Assembly (NCBI GenBank): GCA_022844165.1
Contig: JALHMH010000021.1
Coordinates: forward strand, 16,646-80,645
Length of the DNA: 64,000 nt
Source of the DNA: Lysobacterales bacterium
GTDB lineage: Bacteria > Pseudomonadota > Gammaproteobacteria > Xanthomonadales > SZUA-5
Direction: 5' to 3'
Shown: positions 36,091-46,156 of the stretch, piece after piece
Layout: each line of letters opens with the position of its first letter
How positions within the stretch are numbered: position 1 is the stretch's first letter
Position numbers and translations under genes: made by a program
The notes under the pieces: model-generated
The model's database searches: none
Told to the model about the DNA's origin: nothing
What the model saw: only the letters and a program-made list of their open reading frames with translations

Positions 36091-38904
36091 ATGGGATTGA
36101 GTCGCTGGAATTGGAAAGCAAAGATCGGCTCTTGGATCTTGATCTTTGCTGGGATGTCCGAATCGGGTTTGGGTGCTGGTTTTGTCGGAAAGCCGCCCAT
36201 CGAGCGCTTCGAGATCCCGCTTCAAGTGTATCCGAGTCACTTTGCCATCGAACAGACCGCTGACGGCAGAGTCCATGTCGGCAGCCACGATGGAATATTG
36301 AGCTTCGATGGCGAACGCTGGTCGCTGCTAAAGACCAACGGTCAATTGGTGCGCAGCCTTGCCACCACGGGAAATCGGCTGTATGTCGGAGGCTACGATA
36401 CATACGGTTATGTCGATCGCGACCCGGGTGGGTATGCGACCTACACTGATTTATCAGCACAGCGCGCTGCGACATCGGCGCCCGATGGTTTCGCGGATAT
36501 CTGGCGAATTGCAGTCACCGACGATGGCGTGTTTTTTGTCGCTCTGCATCATGTGTTCACGTTCGATCCCGAAACCGGTCAGCAGCGCTATCTAAGTCAC
36601 CCGGGTCGCTTCGGCGGAATTGCACAGTGCAACGGCAAAACCTGGTTGCAGTTTCGCGGCGAGGGATTTCGGCGCTGGATCGACGGCGCCTGGCAACCGA
36701 TGCCGCATACGAACAGCTTAAACGAGTTAATCAGCATCGTGCTGCCGGAGTCCTCGCAAAGCTGTCTGGCGCTCGGGAATTCCGGTTTGCATCGACTGAC
36801 CGAAAGCTCGGTCGAACGCTTGCCGTTGCCGGATCGAACGCCCCTACAGTGGTTCCATCAGGGCATACGTTTGCCCGACGGATCCCTGGCAGTTTCAACC
36901 TCTGTTGGCCAGGTCTTCCTGTTGAGCGCGAATGACCAGCAATGGCGAACGATTCCCGTGCACTCCGGTTTCCTGACCGATATTGACTATAACGATGGGG
37001 CTCTCCTGGTCGCGGCCACAACAACGATCTACCGTTTTGCCTGGCCCAACGCCTTCTCGACGTTCGGCACCACCGATGCTCGCCGCAGCTCCTTGACCGG
37101 TGCCCGGCAAGTGAACGACCGCTTATTGCTGTTCAGCGATGCCGATGTCTGGCAACTTCCGGACCAGGGTGGAGCTGCCGCCATACAGCCGCTGCAGCTC
37201 ACGCAGTCGTCTTCGTACGATTGGCTTGCGGTTGATGGAACGCAGTTGCTCGCCGAAGGTCACGCGTTAGTCGAGCTGGCGGCAGCGCCGAGAGTTGTCG
37301 ACCCGTCAGTCTATCCGCGGTTATTGGTCGCCGATCGATTTCGCACAAGCAGCGTTTTCGTCGGAACCGAGCACGGTCTGCGCCAAATGCGCAAGGCTGG
37401 CGGTTGGACCTTGCAGCCGGATCCTGCTCCACTGGACGGCATGCTGGTGACCAGCCTTGTCCAACCAGATCGGCATAGCGTCTGGATCGGGTCGCGCAAC
37501 GGCGTATGGCGGCATCGACTGGACGACTCAGGCCGCGTGCTCGCCGGAGTTCGGGTTGAACTGCCCCAGAGCGACGATCCGGAAGCACACATCTACATGG
37601 ATGGCGAGCAGTTGATTGCATCTAATGCTCGTGGGATCTACGCCTGGGACAATGATCGGTTCTTGCCAGAACCGCGATTCTCCGACTTGATCGATTTGCG
37701 CACACGTTCAGATGAGGCCCTGCAGTTGGTCATCGATCCACACAACAAACGCCGATGGGCATTTACCAGTACCGAGTTGTTTACGGATCGTGGCCAGTGG
37801 CGTTCGATCCCGTTTCGTTATTCGAATATCGGCCCGATCATTGAGGCGTTACCGATCAATGCATCGACGTTGTTGGTTGTCGGCCTCGACGGTGTGATGC
37901 AGTACCAGGATCACCTTGAGGCGCCGCACAGAGCGGTGGCGAAACTACAGTTCACGTCGGTGACTATGGTGACTGCGAATGGCAGCGAGCGGCCACTGCC
38001 CTTGGCGCCGCAAGACCGGGTGAGTCTCGCGCCCGACGACATCGGTGTTCGCTTCCAGTTCGCATTGTCTGGCTTACGCACCGGAAAGACACTGTATCGG
38101 GGCCGGCTGTTTCCCTATGAACAAGAATTCTCGGAATGGGCGTCGAGTGCGGGCTATACCTACACCCGGCTGAGACCTGGCGAGTACGAATTGGAGGTCC
38201 AGGCCCGCGACGAGCATGGTACGGTCCTGAGCATGCCGCCCTATCGCATTGCGTTTTCGCCAAAATGGCACGAACTGACGACTGTGCGGATCATGGCGTC
38301 GGCGCTTGCCGTGGCCCTCCTTGCCGTGCTGGGATGGCTGATGTATCGGCATCGCACACGCGTGCTGCGGCGCCTTGTCGCCGAACGCACAGAAGCGCTG
38401 GCGCAAGCCAATCGAAAACTTTCGGATCTTGCCCACCAGGATGCGCTGACGCAAATTCCCAACCGGCGCCGTTTTGACGAATACTTCTCCGCATTATGGT
38501 CAACATGCGGCCAGAACGGCAGGCACTTGGCTCTGCTGTTAATCGACGTCGATCACTTCAAGGCCTACAACGATCGCCACGGACATGCTGCGGGCGATGA
38601 TCTATTGCGCGCGCTGGCGCGTGTGCTCGCAGCTGCACTGCGACGCAACGAAGACCTCATTGCACGTTATGGCGGCGAGGAGTTCGCCGTCATCATGCCG
38701 GGTGCGCAGCTCGACGCTGCCGTCGCCACCGGCGAATTGCTGCGAAAAGTCGTTGCCAACGCCAACCTTGATGTCAGCGTTTCGATTGGCGTCGCCAGCG
38801 CAAAACCAAGCCTGGATCCCAACCAGGCCGAGTTGTTCGAGCGCGCCGACAAGGCGCTGTATCGCGCAAAAGAAGGCGGCCGCAATCGTGTCGAGTCGGA
38901 TTGA
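36091..38904 (+). CDS. Beta-propeller sensor diguanylate cyclase
   Basis: 937 residues from ATG 36091 (GGGGG about 10 bases upstream; the longer frame enters the repeat). An N-terminal signal/anchor is followed by two-component-regulator-type propeller repeats (about 40-660: GRVHVGSHDGILSFDG, NRLYVGGYDTYGYV, VFVGTEHGLRQM, VWIGSRNGVWRH), a Y_Y_Y domain (about 670-735, LRPGEYELEVQARDEHG), one membrane helix (about 735-755), a coiled linker (LRRLVAERTEALAQANRKL) and GGDEF with GGEEF near 861. The inhibitory site RNED precedes it in RxxD spacing. It should make c-di-GMP in response to a periplasmic cue. Confidence 0.93.
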   Translation: MGLSRWNWKAKIGSWILIFAGMSESGLGAGFVGKPPIERFEIPLQVYPSHFAIEQTADGRVHVGSHDGILSFDGERWSLLKTNGQLVRSLATTGNRLYVGGYDTYGYVDRDPGGYATYTDLSAQRAATSAPDGFADIWRIAVTDDGVFFVALHHVFTFDPETGQQRYLSHPGRFGGIAQCNGKTWLQFRGEGFRRWIDGAWQPMPHTNSLNELISIVLPESSQSCLALGNSGLHRLTESSVERLPLPDRTPLQWFHQGIRLPDGSLAVSTSVGQVFLLSANDQQWRTIPVHSGFLTDIDYNDGALLVAATTTIYRFAWPNAFSTFGTTDARRSSLTGARQVNDRLLLFSDADVWQLPDQGGAAAIQPLQLTQSSSYDWLAVDGTQLLAEGHALVELAAAPRVVDPSVYPRLLVADRFRTSSVFVGTEHGLRQMRKAGGWTLQPDPAPLDGMLVTSLVQPDRHSVWIGSRNGVWRHRLDDSGRVLAGVRVELPQSDDPEAHIYMDGEQLIASNARGIYAWDNDRFLPEPRFSDLIDLRTRSDEALQLVIDPHNKRRWAFTSTELFTDRGQWRSIPFRYSNIGPIIEALPINASTLLVVGLDGVMQYQDHLEAPHRAVAKLQFTSVTMVTANGSERPLPLAPQDRVSLAPDDIGVRFQFALSGLRTGKTLYRGRLFPYEQEFSEWASSAGYTYTRLRPGEYELEVQARDEHGTVLSMPPYRIAFSPKWHELTTVRIMASALAVALLAVLGWLMYRHRTRVLRRLVAERTEALAQANRKLSDLAHQDALTQIPNRRRFDEYFSALWSTCGQNGRHLALLLIDVDHFKAYNDRHGHAAGDDLLRALARVLAAALRRNEDLIARYGGEEFAVIMPGAQLDAAVATGELLRKVVANANLDVSVSIGVASAKPSLDPNQAELFERADKALYRAKEGGRNRVESD

Positions 38905-38941
38905 ACCACTGGTGCACGGATGATTGCCAAATGCGAGACAG

Positions 38942-38973
38942 AGCAAGTTCGCGCCGCAAGCGGCGCTCTTGCT
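38942..38973. terminator. Strong hairpin between convergent genes
   Basis: AGCAAG-TTC-GCGCCG-CAAG-CGGCGC-T-CTTGCT folds into a long stem with one internal loop, immediately followed by ACCC-GT-GGGT. It lies in the 120-base gap between the cyclase stop and the secF stop and could end transcription from both sides, although no T tract is present. Confidence 0.45.
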
Positions 38974-39024
38974 ACCCGTGGGTACGCCCGGCCTGCGCCG
39001 CGCGCCCACCCTCTCAAAGAGCCG

Positions 39025-39978
39025 TCAGGGTCGCGCCGCCAGCGCTGGATCTTCCGGTCGAATTTGTTTCAGGTCAGCTTTCGACACGCCCATCCAGAGC
39101 AGGATCGGATTGCAGAAAAAGATCGACGATAGCGTACCGATGGCAATACCAACGATGCTGGTCAACGCAAAGTTCTCGACGACTGGGCCGCCCAGGAAAA
39201 ACAACGAGAACAAGGCCATGAACACGGTAATACCAGTGATCAACGTTCGCGACAGGGTGTTGTTGATTGCTTTGTTGATACTCTCAACGGGCCCCATTTT
39301 GCGCGCACTGCGAAAGATCTCGCGGACCCGGTCGAAGACCACAACCTTGTCGTTAATCGAATAACCGGCGACGGTCAGCACCGCAGCAAGCACCGTCAGA
39401 TCGAAGCTCAGCTGCAACAGCGAGATAAATCCAAGCGTGATAATCACATCGTGGATCTGCCCGGCCATTGCCGAAAACCCGAAACGCCATTCGAAGCGCA
39501 TCGCAACGTACAACATGATGGTCAAAAGAACGAAGACGACCGCAATGACGCCGTCTTCTTTGAGCTCGTCGCCAACCTGCGGGCCGACGAATTCGCTACG
39601 TTTGATGTCGACGTTGATGCCGGCCTGAGCGAGCGTTGATTTGACTCGATCGACCACCTGCGCCTGGGCCTTGGCATTGTTGGCGTTTTCGCCCGCCAGT
39701 GGCGGCACACGGATCGCGATTTCCCGCGAGCCACCAATGCTTTGCACGGTAAAGCCATCGAAACCGCCTGCGGCGAGCGTGCCTCGGACCTTTTCGCTGT
39801 CCAGCGCTTCGACAGACGTCGCTTCGATCAGCGTGCCACCGGTAAAGTCCAGCGCGAGGTTCAGACCGCGAGTTGCCAGGAGGGCCACCGACGCAATCAT
39901 CAGGAACACTGAGACAGCCATCGACATCTTGCGCCAACTCATGAACGGGATGTTGGCATTCGGGTTGAAAATTTCCAT
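39025..39978 (-). CDS. secF: Protein translocase subunit SecF
   Basis: 317 residues with six membrane helices and the SecD/F fold. Key motif LALDFTGGTLIE (the D-x-x-GG of SecF) after helix one, and VAGYSINDKVVVFDRVRE in helix four. Works with SecD to drive protein export using the proton gradient. 18 bases after secD. Confidence 0.96.
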   Translation of the reverse strand: MEIFNPNANIPFMSWRKMSMAVSVFLMIASVALLATRGLNLALDFTGGTLIEATSVEALDSEKVRGTLAAGGFDGFTVQSIGGSREIAIRVPPLAGENANNAKAQAQVVDRVKSTLAQAGINVDIKRSEFVGPQVGDELKEDGVIAVVFVLLTIMLYVAMRFEWRFGFSAMAGQIHDVIITLGFISLLQLSFDLTVLAAVLTVAGYSINDKVVVFDRVREIFRSARKMGPVESINKAINNTLSRTLITGITVFMALFSLFFLGGPVVENFALTSIVGIAIGTLSSIFFCNPILLWMGVSKADLKQIRPEDPALAARP

Positions 39979-39996
39979 CGTAGTTCTCCTACCCGA

Positions 39997-41856
39997 TCAA
40001 ACGGAAATAGCCGCGACTTTGCGCTGGCGGTTGTAGATCGCAGCCATGATCACATTAGTGACCACAACTGCACTGAACATCGACGTCAACAATCCGGCGA
40101 GTAAGGTGACCGCAAAGCCACGCACCGGGCCGGAACCAAAGGCGAACATCGCCAGCGCCGCAAACATTGTCGTCAGGTTTGCGTCGAGAATTGTGCCCCA
40201 CGCCTTTTCGTAACCAGCCCGTAGCGCCGCCAGTGGTGAGTTACCCGCGCGCACCTCCTCGCGAATGCGTTCGGCAATGAGCACGTTGGCGTCGACTGCC
40301 ATACCCACAGTCAGTACGATGCCAGCGATTCCCGGCATCGTCAGCGTTGCGCCAAGAAAGCTCAAAACTGCCGTTAGCAAGAGTAAATTGACGCTAAGAC
40401 CAACTACTGTCACAACACCGACCAGTCGGTAATAGACCATGACAAACAACGCGATCAGCGCCGTGCCGATCAGCATCGCCTCCAAACCACGCTGAATGTT
40501 CTCTGCGCCCAGCGACGGCCCGATGACTCGCTCTTCGATGATGTCGATCGGCACCGCCAGGGAACCGGCGCGCAAGAGCAAAGCCAGTTCGGTGGCCTCT
40601 TGCATGCTGTCGAGACCCGTGGTTTGAAACCTCGGCCCGAAGACGCCACGAATATTGGCGACACTGATGATTTCTTTGGTTTCGCGCGAGGTCCGTACCT
40701 CTTTTCCATCGACAATTTTGACTTCGGGCACTCGTTCGATGAACACCACTGCCATCGGTCGGCCGACATTGTCGGTGGTGAAATCGAGCATGCGCCTGCC
40801 GCCCGCTGCGTCCAGTGTGACCGAAACGGCGGGCGTACCCGACTCGGTGTCGAGCATGCTTGTCGCACCCGTCAACTGATCGCCCGTTGCGATGATCTCG
40901 CGCCGGACAACCACCGGCTCGCCTTCACGCGTGTACACCAGCAACGAATCCGGTGGAACTCGTCCGGTCTGTGCGATTTCAACCGCATTGACCGAGTCGT
41001 TGACCGCCCGGTACTCCAGGGTGGCGGTTGCGCCCAAGATCGTCTTTGCGCGCGTAGGATCCTGCACGCCGGGCAATTGCACCACAATGCGCGTGGCGCC
41101 CTGCTGTTGAATGATCGGCTCGGCCACGCCCAATTCGTTGATTCGATTGCGCAGCGTGGTGATGTTCTGTTCGATGGTCGCGCGCTGCGCCTGGGCCACG
41201 GTCTCTGGGCGAATGACGGCCTCGAGAATCGTCTCCGAGGCATCCCGGCGGGTGACGATCAGGTCCGGCAACTGCTCCGTCAGTTCGGTGTAAGCGCGCT
41301 CGCGATCCTCACGCGTGGTCAGTTCGACGACAAAGCCATCTGCGGTTCGCGTAACACCACGATAGGGGATCTTTTCGGCACGCAGCATCACATACAGGCC
41401 GTCGATGTAACCCTCATCCAGTTTGTCGCGAGCCGCCTGCTGATCGACTTGCATCAGGAAGTGAATGCCACCGCGAAGATCCAGGCCCAAGGTCATCGGC
41501 TTGCCGCGAATCGCGCTCAACCATGAGGGAACCGTGCTGGCGGTATCCAGTGCGATGGTGTACTTCTCGATGCCGAGTTCTTCCACCAAGGCTGTGTGCG
41601 CAGCAAGTTGCGAGTCGTTTTCAGCAAAGCGCAGCGTCAGCCGATCGTCATCGATCCTGACGTTGTCGAAGGCGATTTTCTTGCCCTTGAGCGTGCCCTC
41701 GACGCGGCCTTGCAGCAAATCGTTGACCACTTCGCCGCGATTGGCCGAAATCTGGATTGCCGGCTGACCAGGAAACGCATTCGGCAGTGCGTACAGGAAT
41801 GCGAACACAACCAGGGCTGTGACCAGCCCGATCTTCCATTTGGGGATTTCAAACAT
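39997..41856 (-). CDS. secD: Protein translocase subunit SecD
   Basis: 619 residues, normal for proteobacterial SecD. GLDLRGGIHFLMQVD is the conserved first periplasmic motif; PGVQDPTRAKTILGATATLEYR and the TGVGMAVDANVLI-like segment (VLTVGMAVDANVLIAERIRE) are family marks. Six membrane helices with a large periplasmic domain. Part of the yajC-secD-secF operon. Confidence 0.97.
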   Translation of the reverse strand: MFEIPKWKIGLVTALVVFAFLYALPNAFPGQPAIQISANRGEVVNDLLQGRVEGTLKGKKIAFDNVRIDDDRLTLRFAENDSQLAAHTALVEELGIEKYTIALDTASTVPSWLSAIRGKPMTLGLDLRGGIHFLMQVDQQAARDKLDEGYIDGLYVMLRAEKIPYRGVTRTADGFVVELTTREDRERAYTELTEQLPDLIVTRRDASETILEAVIRPETVAQAQRATIEQNITTLRNRINELGVAEPIIQQQGATRIVVQLPGVQDPTRAKTILGATATLEYRAVNDSVNAVEIAQTGRVPPDSLLVYTREGEPVVVRREIIATGDQLTGATSMLDTESGTPAVSVTLDAAGGRRMLDFTTDNVGRPMAVVFIERVPEVKIVDGKEVRTSRETKEIISVANIRGVFGPRFQTTGLDSMQEATELALLLRAGSLAVPIDIIEERVIGPSLGAENIQRGLEAMLIGTALIALFVMVYYRLVGVVTVVGLSVNLLLLTAVLSFLGATLTMPGIAGIVLTVGMAVDANVLIAERIREEVRAGNSPLAALRAGYEKAWGTILDANLTTMFAALAMFAFGSGPVRGFAVTLLAGLLTSMFSAVVVTNVIMAAIYNRQRKVAAISV

Positions 41857-41930
41857 GCCAAACCCTTTGCTGCTCGGTACCGAGCGTCAGTGACTGTATT
41901 GCCGCCGAACCGGCAGCTGCCTTCGAGCGC

Positions 41931-42254
41931 TCAGCCCTTGTAGGTGCCCTTGGGAACCACGGCGCCAACCGAGTGCTTCTGCACCTGTATGCGGACGCCA
42001 TTGGCAATTTCCAAGGTCACGAAGCTTTCACCCACATCGTCGATACGGCCAAGAATGCCTCCCTGGGTGACCACTTCGTCACCGCGACCCAGGGCGTCGA
42101 CCATGCCCTTGTGCTCACGCATACGCTTTTGCTGCGGCCGGATCAGCAAGAAATAAAAAATCGCAAAAAACACCACGAGCATGATCAGACTGGGCCACAT
42201 GCTCGGCTGCGCCGGCGCACCTTGCGCGTAAGCGGATGAAATCAAGAAATCCAT
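41931..42254 (-). CDS. yajC: Preprotein translocase subunit YajC
   Basis: 107 residues. One N-terminal membrane helix (LIMLVVFFAIFYFLLI) followed by RPQQKRMREHKGMVDALGRGDEVVTQGGILG, the diagnostic YajC segment. Associates with SecDF. 74 bases upstream of secD. Confidence 0.96.
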   Translation of the reverse strand: MDFLISSAYAQGAPAQPSMWPSLIMLVVFFAIFYFLLIRPQQKRMREHKGMVDALGRGDEVVTQGGILGRIDDVGESFVTLEIANGVRIQVQKHSVGAVVPKGTYKG

Positions 42255-42340
42255 CGACGTTTCTCAGTGACGCCGCATACCGCGGCAAGACAGCCGCCGA
42301 GTATGCCATAGCCTTGCGAATTGCGACTCTATGCAATCGC

Positions 42341-43096
42341 TCACAGGCGGGATTGAGATACGGCGAATACCAGCAAGACGACGACTTCGACCGCTTGATT
42401 GCCGGCGCCCAGCGTATCGCCGGTGATCCCGCCCAATTGCGATTTGAAATACCAACCGACCAATAGTGTGGTGAATACTGCCGCCAGGAACGCAATGATG
42501 GTGCCGGGACTGAATGCCAGTGCCGCGCAAATGGCGAGCGCAAACCCGGTTCCGATCGCGCCTTCCCGCCAGCTCATGGCATCGGCCATCGGCTTGTTGC
42601 TGCCGCTGCGCACGTACGGCAAAAACAGCATGAGCCAGAGGCTCGATGTGCGCGCCAGTGTGTGCGCAACGACCAGCGCCACGAAAGCCTGGTACGCATC
42701 GAGCGGTACCAGTGCCCCCACTCTCAGCAACAGGCTGATCACCAGCGCGATGGCACCGTAACTACCGATACGGCTGTCTTTCATGATTTCCAGTTTGCGT
42801 TCGATGGTCAGGCCACCGCCGAGCCCGTCGGCGGTATCAGCCAGTCCATCCTCGTGAAATGCGCCGGTCACGACGACGAGCCCGAGCACGGTCAGCATGG
42901 CCGCTAGAAACGGCGTCAAGTACAGTGCACCGAGCGCAAAGATCCCAGCTCCGATCGCCCCCACAGTGAGGCCAACGATCGGAAAATAGCGCGCCGAATG
43001 TCCCAGGCTTTGCGCGTCCGGGTAGGCAAGTCGCGCCACGGGCAGCCGGGTCAGGAACATCAATGCCGTGGCCAGAAGTCGCAGCTGGCGTGTCAT
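42341..43096 (-). CDS. cobS: Adenosylcobinamide-GDP ribazoletransferase (cobalamin synthase)
   Basis: 251 residues, integral membrane with six or more helices. The FHEDGLADTADGLGGG motif is the metal-binding signature of CobS. Joins adenosylcobinamide-GDP with alpha-ribazole in the last step of the nucleotide-loop assembly of cobalamin. Its start overlaps the cobT stop by four bases (ATGA). Confidence 0.95.
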   Translation of the reverse strand: MTRQLRLLATALMFLTRLPVARLAYPDAQSLGHSARYFPIVGLTVGAIGAGIFALGALYLTPFLAAMLTVLGLVVVTGAFHEDGLADTADGLGGGLTIERKLEIMKDSRIGSYGAIALVISLLLRVGALVPLDAYQAFVALVVAHTLARTSSLWLMLFLPYVRSGSNKPMADAMSWREGAIGTGFALAICAALAFSPGTIIAFLAAVFTTLLVGWYFKSQLGGITGDTLGAGNQAVEVVVLLVFAVSQSRL

Positions 43097-44100
43097 GCCA
43101 ACGCCCGGCTGATCTGCGCCGATTCGAAACTCGCCATATCTCTTAAGATCGCACAGGCGGCTTGCAATAGCGGCACCGCCAGTGCCGCACCGCTGCCTTC
43201 CCCTAATCGCATGCCCAGATCCAAGAGGGGACGTGCACCCAACGCTTCCAGCACAAGATCATGTCCAGGCTCGGCGGATCGGTGGGCAAACACCAGCGCC
43301 CGGCGGCAATCAGGATCGATGGCACACGCGAACAACGCCGCCGCACTGGCGACAAAGCCATCCACCAGGACCAGAATGCCTGCCCCGGACGCCGCCTGCA
43401 TGGCACCGGCCAAAGCGACGATCTCAAAGCCGCCCAATTCCCTTAGCAAGACCAAAGGATCCCTCTGATCAGCACCGACCCGCGTGATGGCTTGCGAAAT
43501 CAGCATTGCTTTGCGCTGAATGCCATCGACGTTGAGCCCAGTGCCGGGACCGACAACCGCTAGCGCCGGGATGCCCAATAATGTCGCTACCAGCGCGGTC
43601 GCTGAGCTGGTATTGCCGATGCCCATTTCGCCGAGCACCAAGAGTCGAGCTTCGCAACGCGCGACAGCCGCCCTGCCCGCTTCGAATGCCGCGGCTAGTT
43701 GGTCGCTGGTCATTGCGGGTGCATCTACGAAGTTCGCTGTGCCAGGTCCACAATGCGCGTCGACCACATTGGTCATCGGCTCAAGCGCTGATGCCACGCC
43801 AACATTCACCACCTCCAGCCGCGCAGAAATCAGCCCTGCGAGCACGTTGATCGCCGCACCGCCATTGGAGAAATTGCGCACCATCTGCGCGGTGACCGAT
43901 TGCGGATAGGCGCTCACGCCCGCCGCAGCGATGCCGTGATCTGCGGCGAACACGACCACGGCTACCGGATCGAGGTCTGGCCTCAGCGTGCCTTGAAATT
44001 CGGCAATATCGACTGCCAATTGCTCTAAACGACCCAAGGATCCAGAGGGCTTGGTTTTGTTATCAATCGCCGCCAGGGCACGGATGCGCCAACTGCTCAT
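43093..44100 (-). CDS. cobT: Nicotinate-nucleotide-dimethylbenzimidazole phosphoribosyltransferase
   Basis: 335 residues from ATG 44100 (GTG 44109 adds three). Makes alpha-ribazole phosphate from dimethylbenzimidazole and nicotinate mononucleotide. KPSGSLGRLEQLA, VFAADHGIAAAGVSAYPQ, GEMGIGNTSSA and the catalytic Glu in LLDLGMRLGEGSGAA are all present. Operon with cobS. No other cobalamin gene and no B12-riboswitch box is found in the short upstream gap. Confidence 0.96.
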   Translation of the reverse strand: MSSWRIRALAAIDNKTKPSGSLGRLEQLAVDIAEFQGTLRPDLDPVAVVVFAADHGIAAAGVSAYPQSVTAQMVRNFSNGGAAINVLAGLISARLEVVNVGVASALEPMTNVVDAHCGPGTANFVDAPAMTSDQLAAAFEAGRAAVARCEARLLVLGEMGIGNTSSATALVATLLGIPALAVVGPGTGLNVDGIQRKAMLISQAITRVGADQRDPLVLLRELGGFEIVALAGAMQAASGAGILVLVDGFVASAAALFACAIDPDCRRALVFAHRSAEPGHDLVLEALGARPLLDLGMRLGEGSGAALAVPLLQAACAILRDMASFESAQISRALA

Positions 44101-44176
44101 GTTGATCACCGGAACAAACTTCGATCAGCATAACCGGTCGGCTTCTGTTCCGCGCCAGGCCTGCACTTGGCAACGA

Positions 44177-46156
44177 TCACGGTGGCGCATTTCTGCCTTC
44201 TGCCGCAGTCGCAGTGTTGTCAAAGAACCGGTGCGTTGCGGGTGATGAACGCAGGTTACGAAGGTAGTCGATCACCTGCGCATTCGGTGGTTCTGGCTTC
44301 GGCATGGCCAGATGACGATGCAGCATCGTCTCCATCAGGAACAGATTGGTTTCGCGGGCGATATCGTCGCGTTGGCGATGGCCTGCGCCATGGTCGATCA
44401 AAACCGTCACGTCCTTCTCCGCGAGTTTGGCGCGAGCGGCGTATTCAATGATGCCGGCGATGCCGACGCGCTCGTCGCTACCGCCGGCGACGATCAAAAC
44501 CGGGCGGGTCAGACGCTGCACGTTTGCGAGCGGCGATTGCGCACGCAGGCGCTCCATATGCGCCTGATCTTCAACGTCGAGCTTCAGCATCTTCAGCCAG
44601 TCCGCCATCGGCACGACGCTGTCTAATCGCACTGACTCGGCGTTGCGCAGCACCCATTCCAACGTCCAGGCAAAATCCGGCGGTGGCACAAAAGCCACCG
44701 CGGCGCGGTAAAGCTCGGGGGCGAAGGTAACGCCCAGGAGTGCTGCGTAACCGCCGTAGGATGCGCCGACGATCGCGATGCGCTGCGGATCGCCCATGCC
44801 GGCGTCGAGCAAAGACCGCACGCCTTCATCGATGTCGCGCTGCACGCGCCCATGACCGAAATCGCCACCCGCCGCCACCATGTACGCGTGGCCGTGCCCG
44901 GTTGATCCGCGATGGTTAGGCTCGAACACGATCGCGCCGCGGCTGGCGATGAACTGCGCGAGTCCGTTGTAGATGGGCTGCCAGAGATTCCACGGACCGC
45001 CATGCGCTACCACCACCAGCGGCAGTGTTCGAACATCGCCCGGCGGCACACTGATGAAGCCGTGCAAACGCATGCCATCGCTGGCGGTCCAGGTATACGG
45101 CTGCTTAGTAAGTCGGGCTGGCGACGCGCCACCGCGCTCGTCGATCAGCAGCTCGGTGCGCAGGGTTTCTGGATCGAACAAATGCCAGCGCGCGAACTGC
45201 CGCGCACTGTGCCGCTCCTCGATGAGCCATCGCGATGCGGCGATCTGTGGCCGCAGAGCGCTGCCGGGAAACGCCTGCTGCAGATGCCGAACGGCGGCCA
45301 GATCGCGCGGTTCGATAGCAGCGATCTGCGCGACAGTGCTGCGATATCCGGCGATGCGCGGCCGACCGGTTGCATCTACCGCAAGAAAGTCGAGATCCGC
45401 CTCGCCGCGGGGATCGCGGGCCAGCAGCGTTTTGCTTCCGCGGCGATCAATGCGCACGAGCCGCGCCAATCCAAGCGCGTCGCCCTCGAGCGAGTTGCTG
45501 CGCAACAGCAACTCGCCGGCGTCGTCGAAGACAGGCGAGCAACGATGCAGATCGCCGCAGCGCAAGGTCTCGCGCAGCGAGCCTGCAGAATCGAGTCGAT
45601 ACAGTACCAAAGCCAGATCTTCGATGCGCTGCAACCAGCTCAGCCTGCCTTCCGACGCGAGGGCATAGCCGCTGATGCGCCGCGTATCCTCATACAACAG
45701 CTCGATTTCGCCGCCGACGGCGTAGCGCTTTAGCTGCCAGCGTTGCGCGCTGTGATCGCCGGGCGCGACAACCGTGATCGCCGCGGCGTGCGTCGCATCG
45801 ACGCGCCACTCACTGCGCTCCTCGAGTTGCGTCAACAGACCAGAACCACTCTGCCCTGCCACCGCAAGCGCGAAGATCTGCGTCGGCGCTGCAAGCAGCA
45901 ACCAGCGGCCATCGCGTGTGTAAATCAGCTCTTGAGCGGGCGTGTGCGCCATCGCGCGGCGGGGCCTGGCTCCGTCCAGCGTTTGCAGCCAGACCGCACG
46001 ACGGGCGCCCTCTTCGGCCAACCAGGCGACCGACTTTCCATCTGGCGCGATGGTCGTGGCGGAGATTTCTGCTCGCGCCAGGAATTCGCTGCGCGTCGGC
46101 ATCGCCATCGCCACGGGCGGCAAACAGCACAGAGCTACAGCGAGCCAGCGCCTCAT
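44177..46156 (-). CDS. Secreted S9 (prolyl oligopeptidase-like) peptidase
   Basis: 659 residues from ATG 46156, which overlaps the permease stop by four bases (ATGA). Signal peptide MRRWLAVALCCLPPVAMA. An N-terminal beta-propeller (about 25-400) gates an alpha/beta-hydrolase domain with the catalytic set Ser in GASYGG (about 465), Asp in GGSDERV (about 560) and His in DHGAGH (about 590). Acts on short peptides, probably in the periplasm. Last gene of the GntR/ABC operon, so its level should follow that regulator. Confidence 0.9.
   Translation of the reverse strand: MRRWLAVALCCLPPVAMAMPTRSEFLARAEISATTIAPDGKSVAWLAEEGARRAVWLQTLDGARPRRAMAHTPAQELIYTRDGRWLLLAAPTQIFALAVAGQSGSGLLTQLEERSEWRVDATHAAAITVVAPGDHSAQRWQLKRYAVGGEIELLYEDTRRISGYALASEGRLSWLQRIEDLALVLYRLDSAGSLRETLRCGDLHRCSPVFDDAGELLLRSNSLEGDALGLARLVRIDRRGSKTLLARDPRGEADLDFLAVDATGRPRIAGYRSTVAQIAAIEPRDLAAVRHLQQAFPGSALRPQIAASRWLIEERHSARQFARWHLFDPETLRTELLIDERGGASPARLTKQPYTWTASDGMRLHGFISVPPGDVRTLPLVVVAHGGPWNLWQPIYNGLAQFIASRGAIVFEPNHRGSTGHGHAYMVAAGGDFGHGRVQRDIDEGVRSLLDAGMGDPQRIAIVGASYGGYAALLGVTFAPELYRAAVAFVPPPDFAWTLEWVLRNAESVRLDSVVPMADWLKMLKLDVEDQAHMERLRAQSPLANVQRLTRPVLIVAGGSDERVGIAGIIEYAARAKLAEKDVTVLIDHGAGHRQRDDIARETNLFLMETMLHRHLAMPKPEPPNAQVIDYLRNLRSSPATHRFFDNTATAAEGRNAPP

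Noticed and set aside
40600..41526. A 308-residue frame antisense to secD
   Set aside because: It lies wholly within secD, which is intact and strongly conserved; a shadow frame.
44101..44176. A cobalamin riboswitch ahead of cobT
   Set aside because: The gap is only 76 bases and no B12-box or multi-stem fold is visible.
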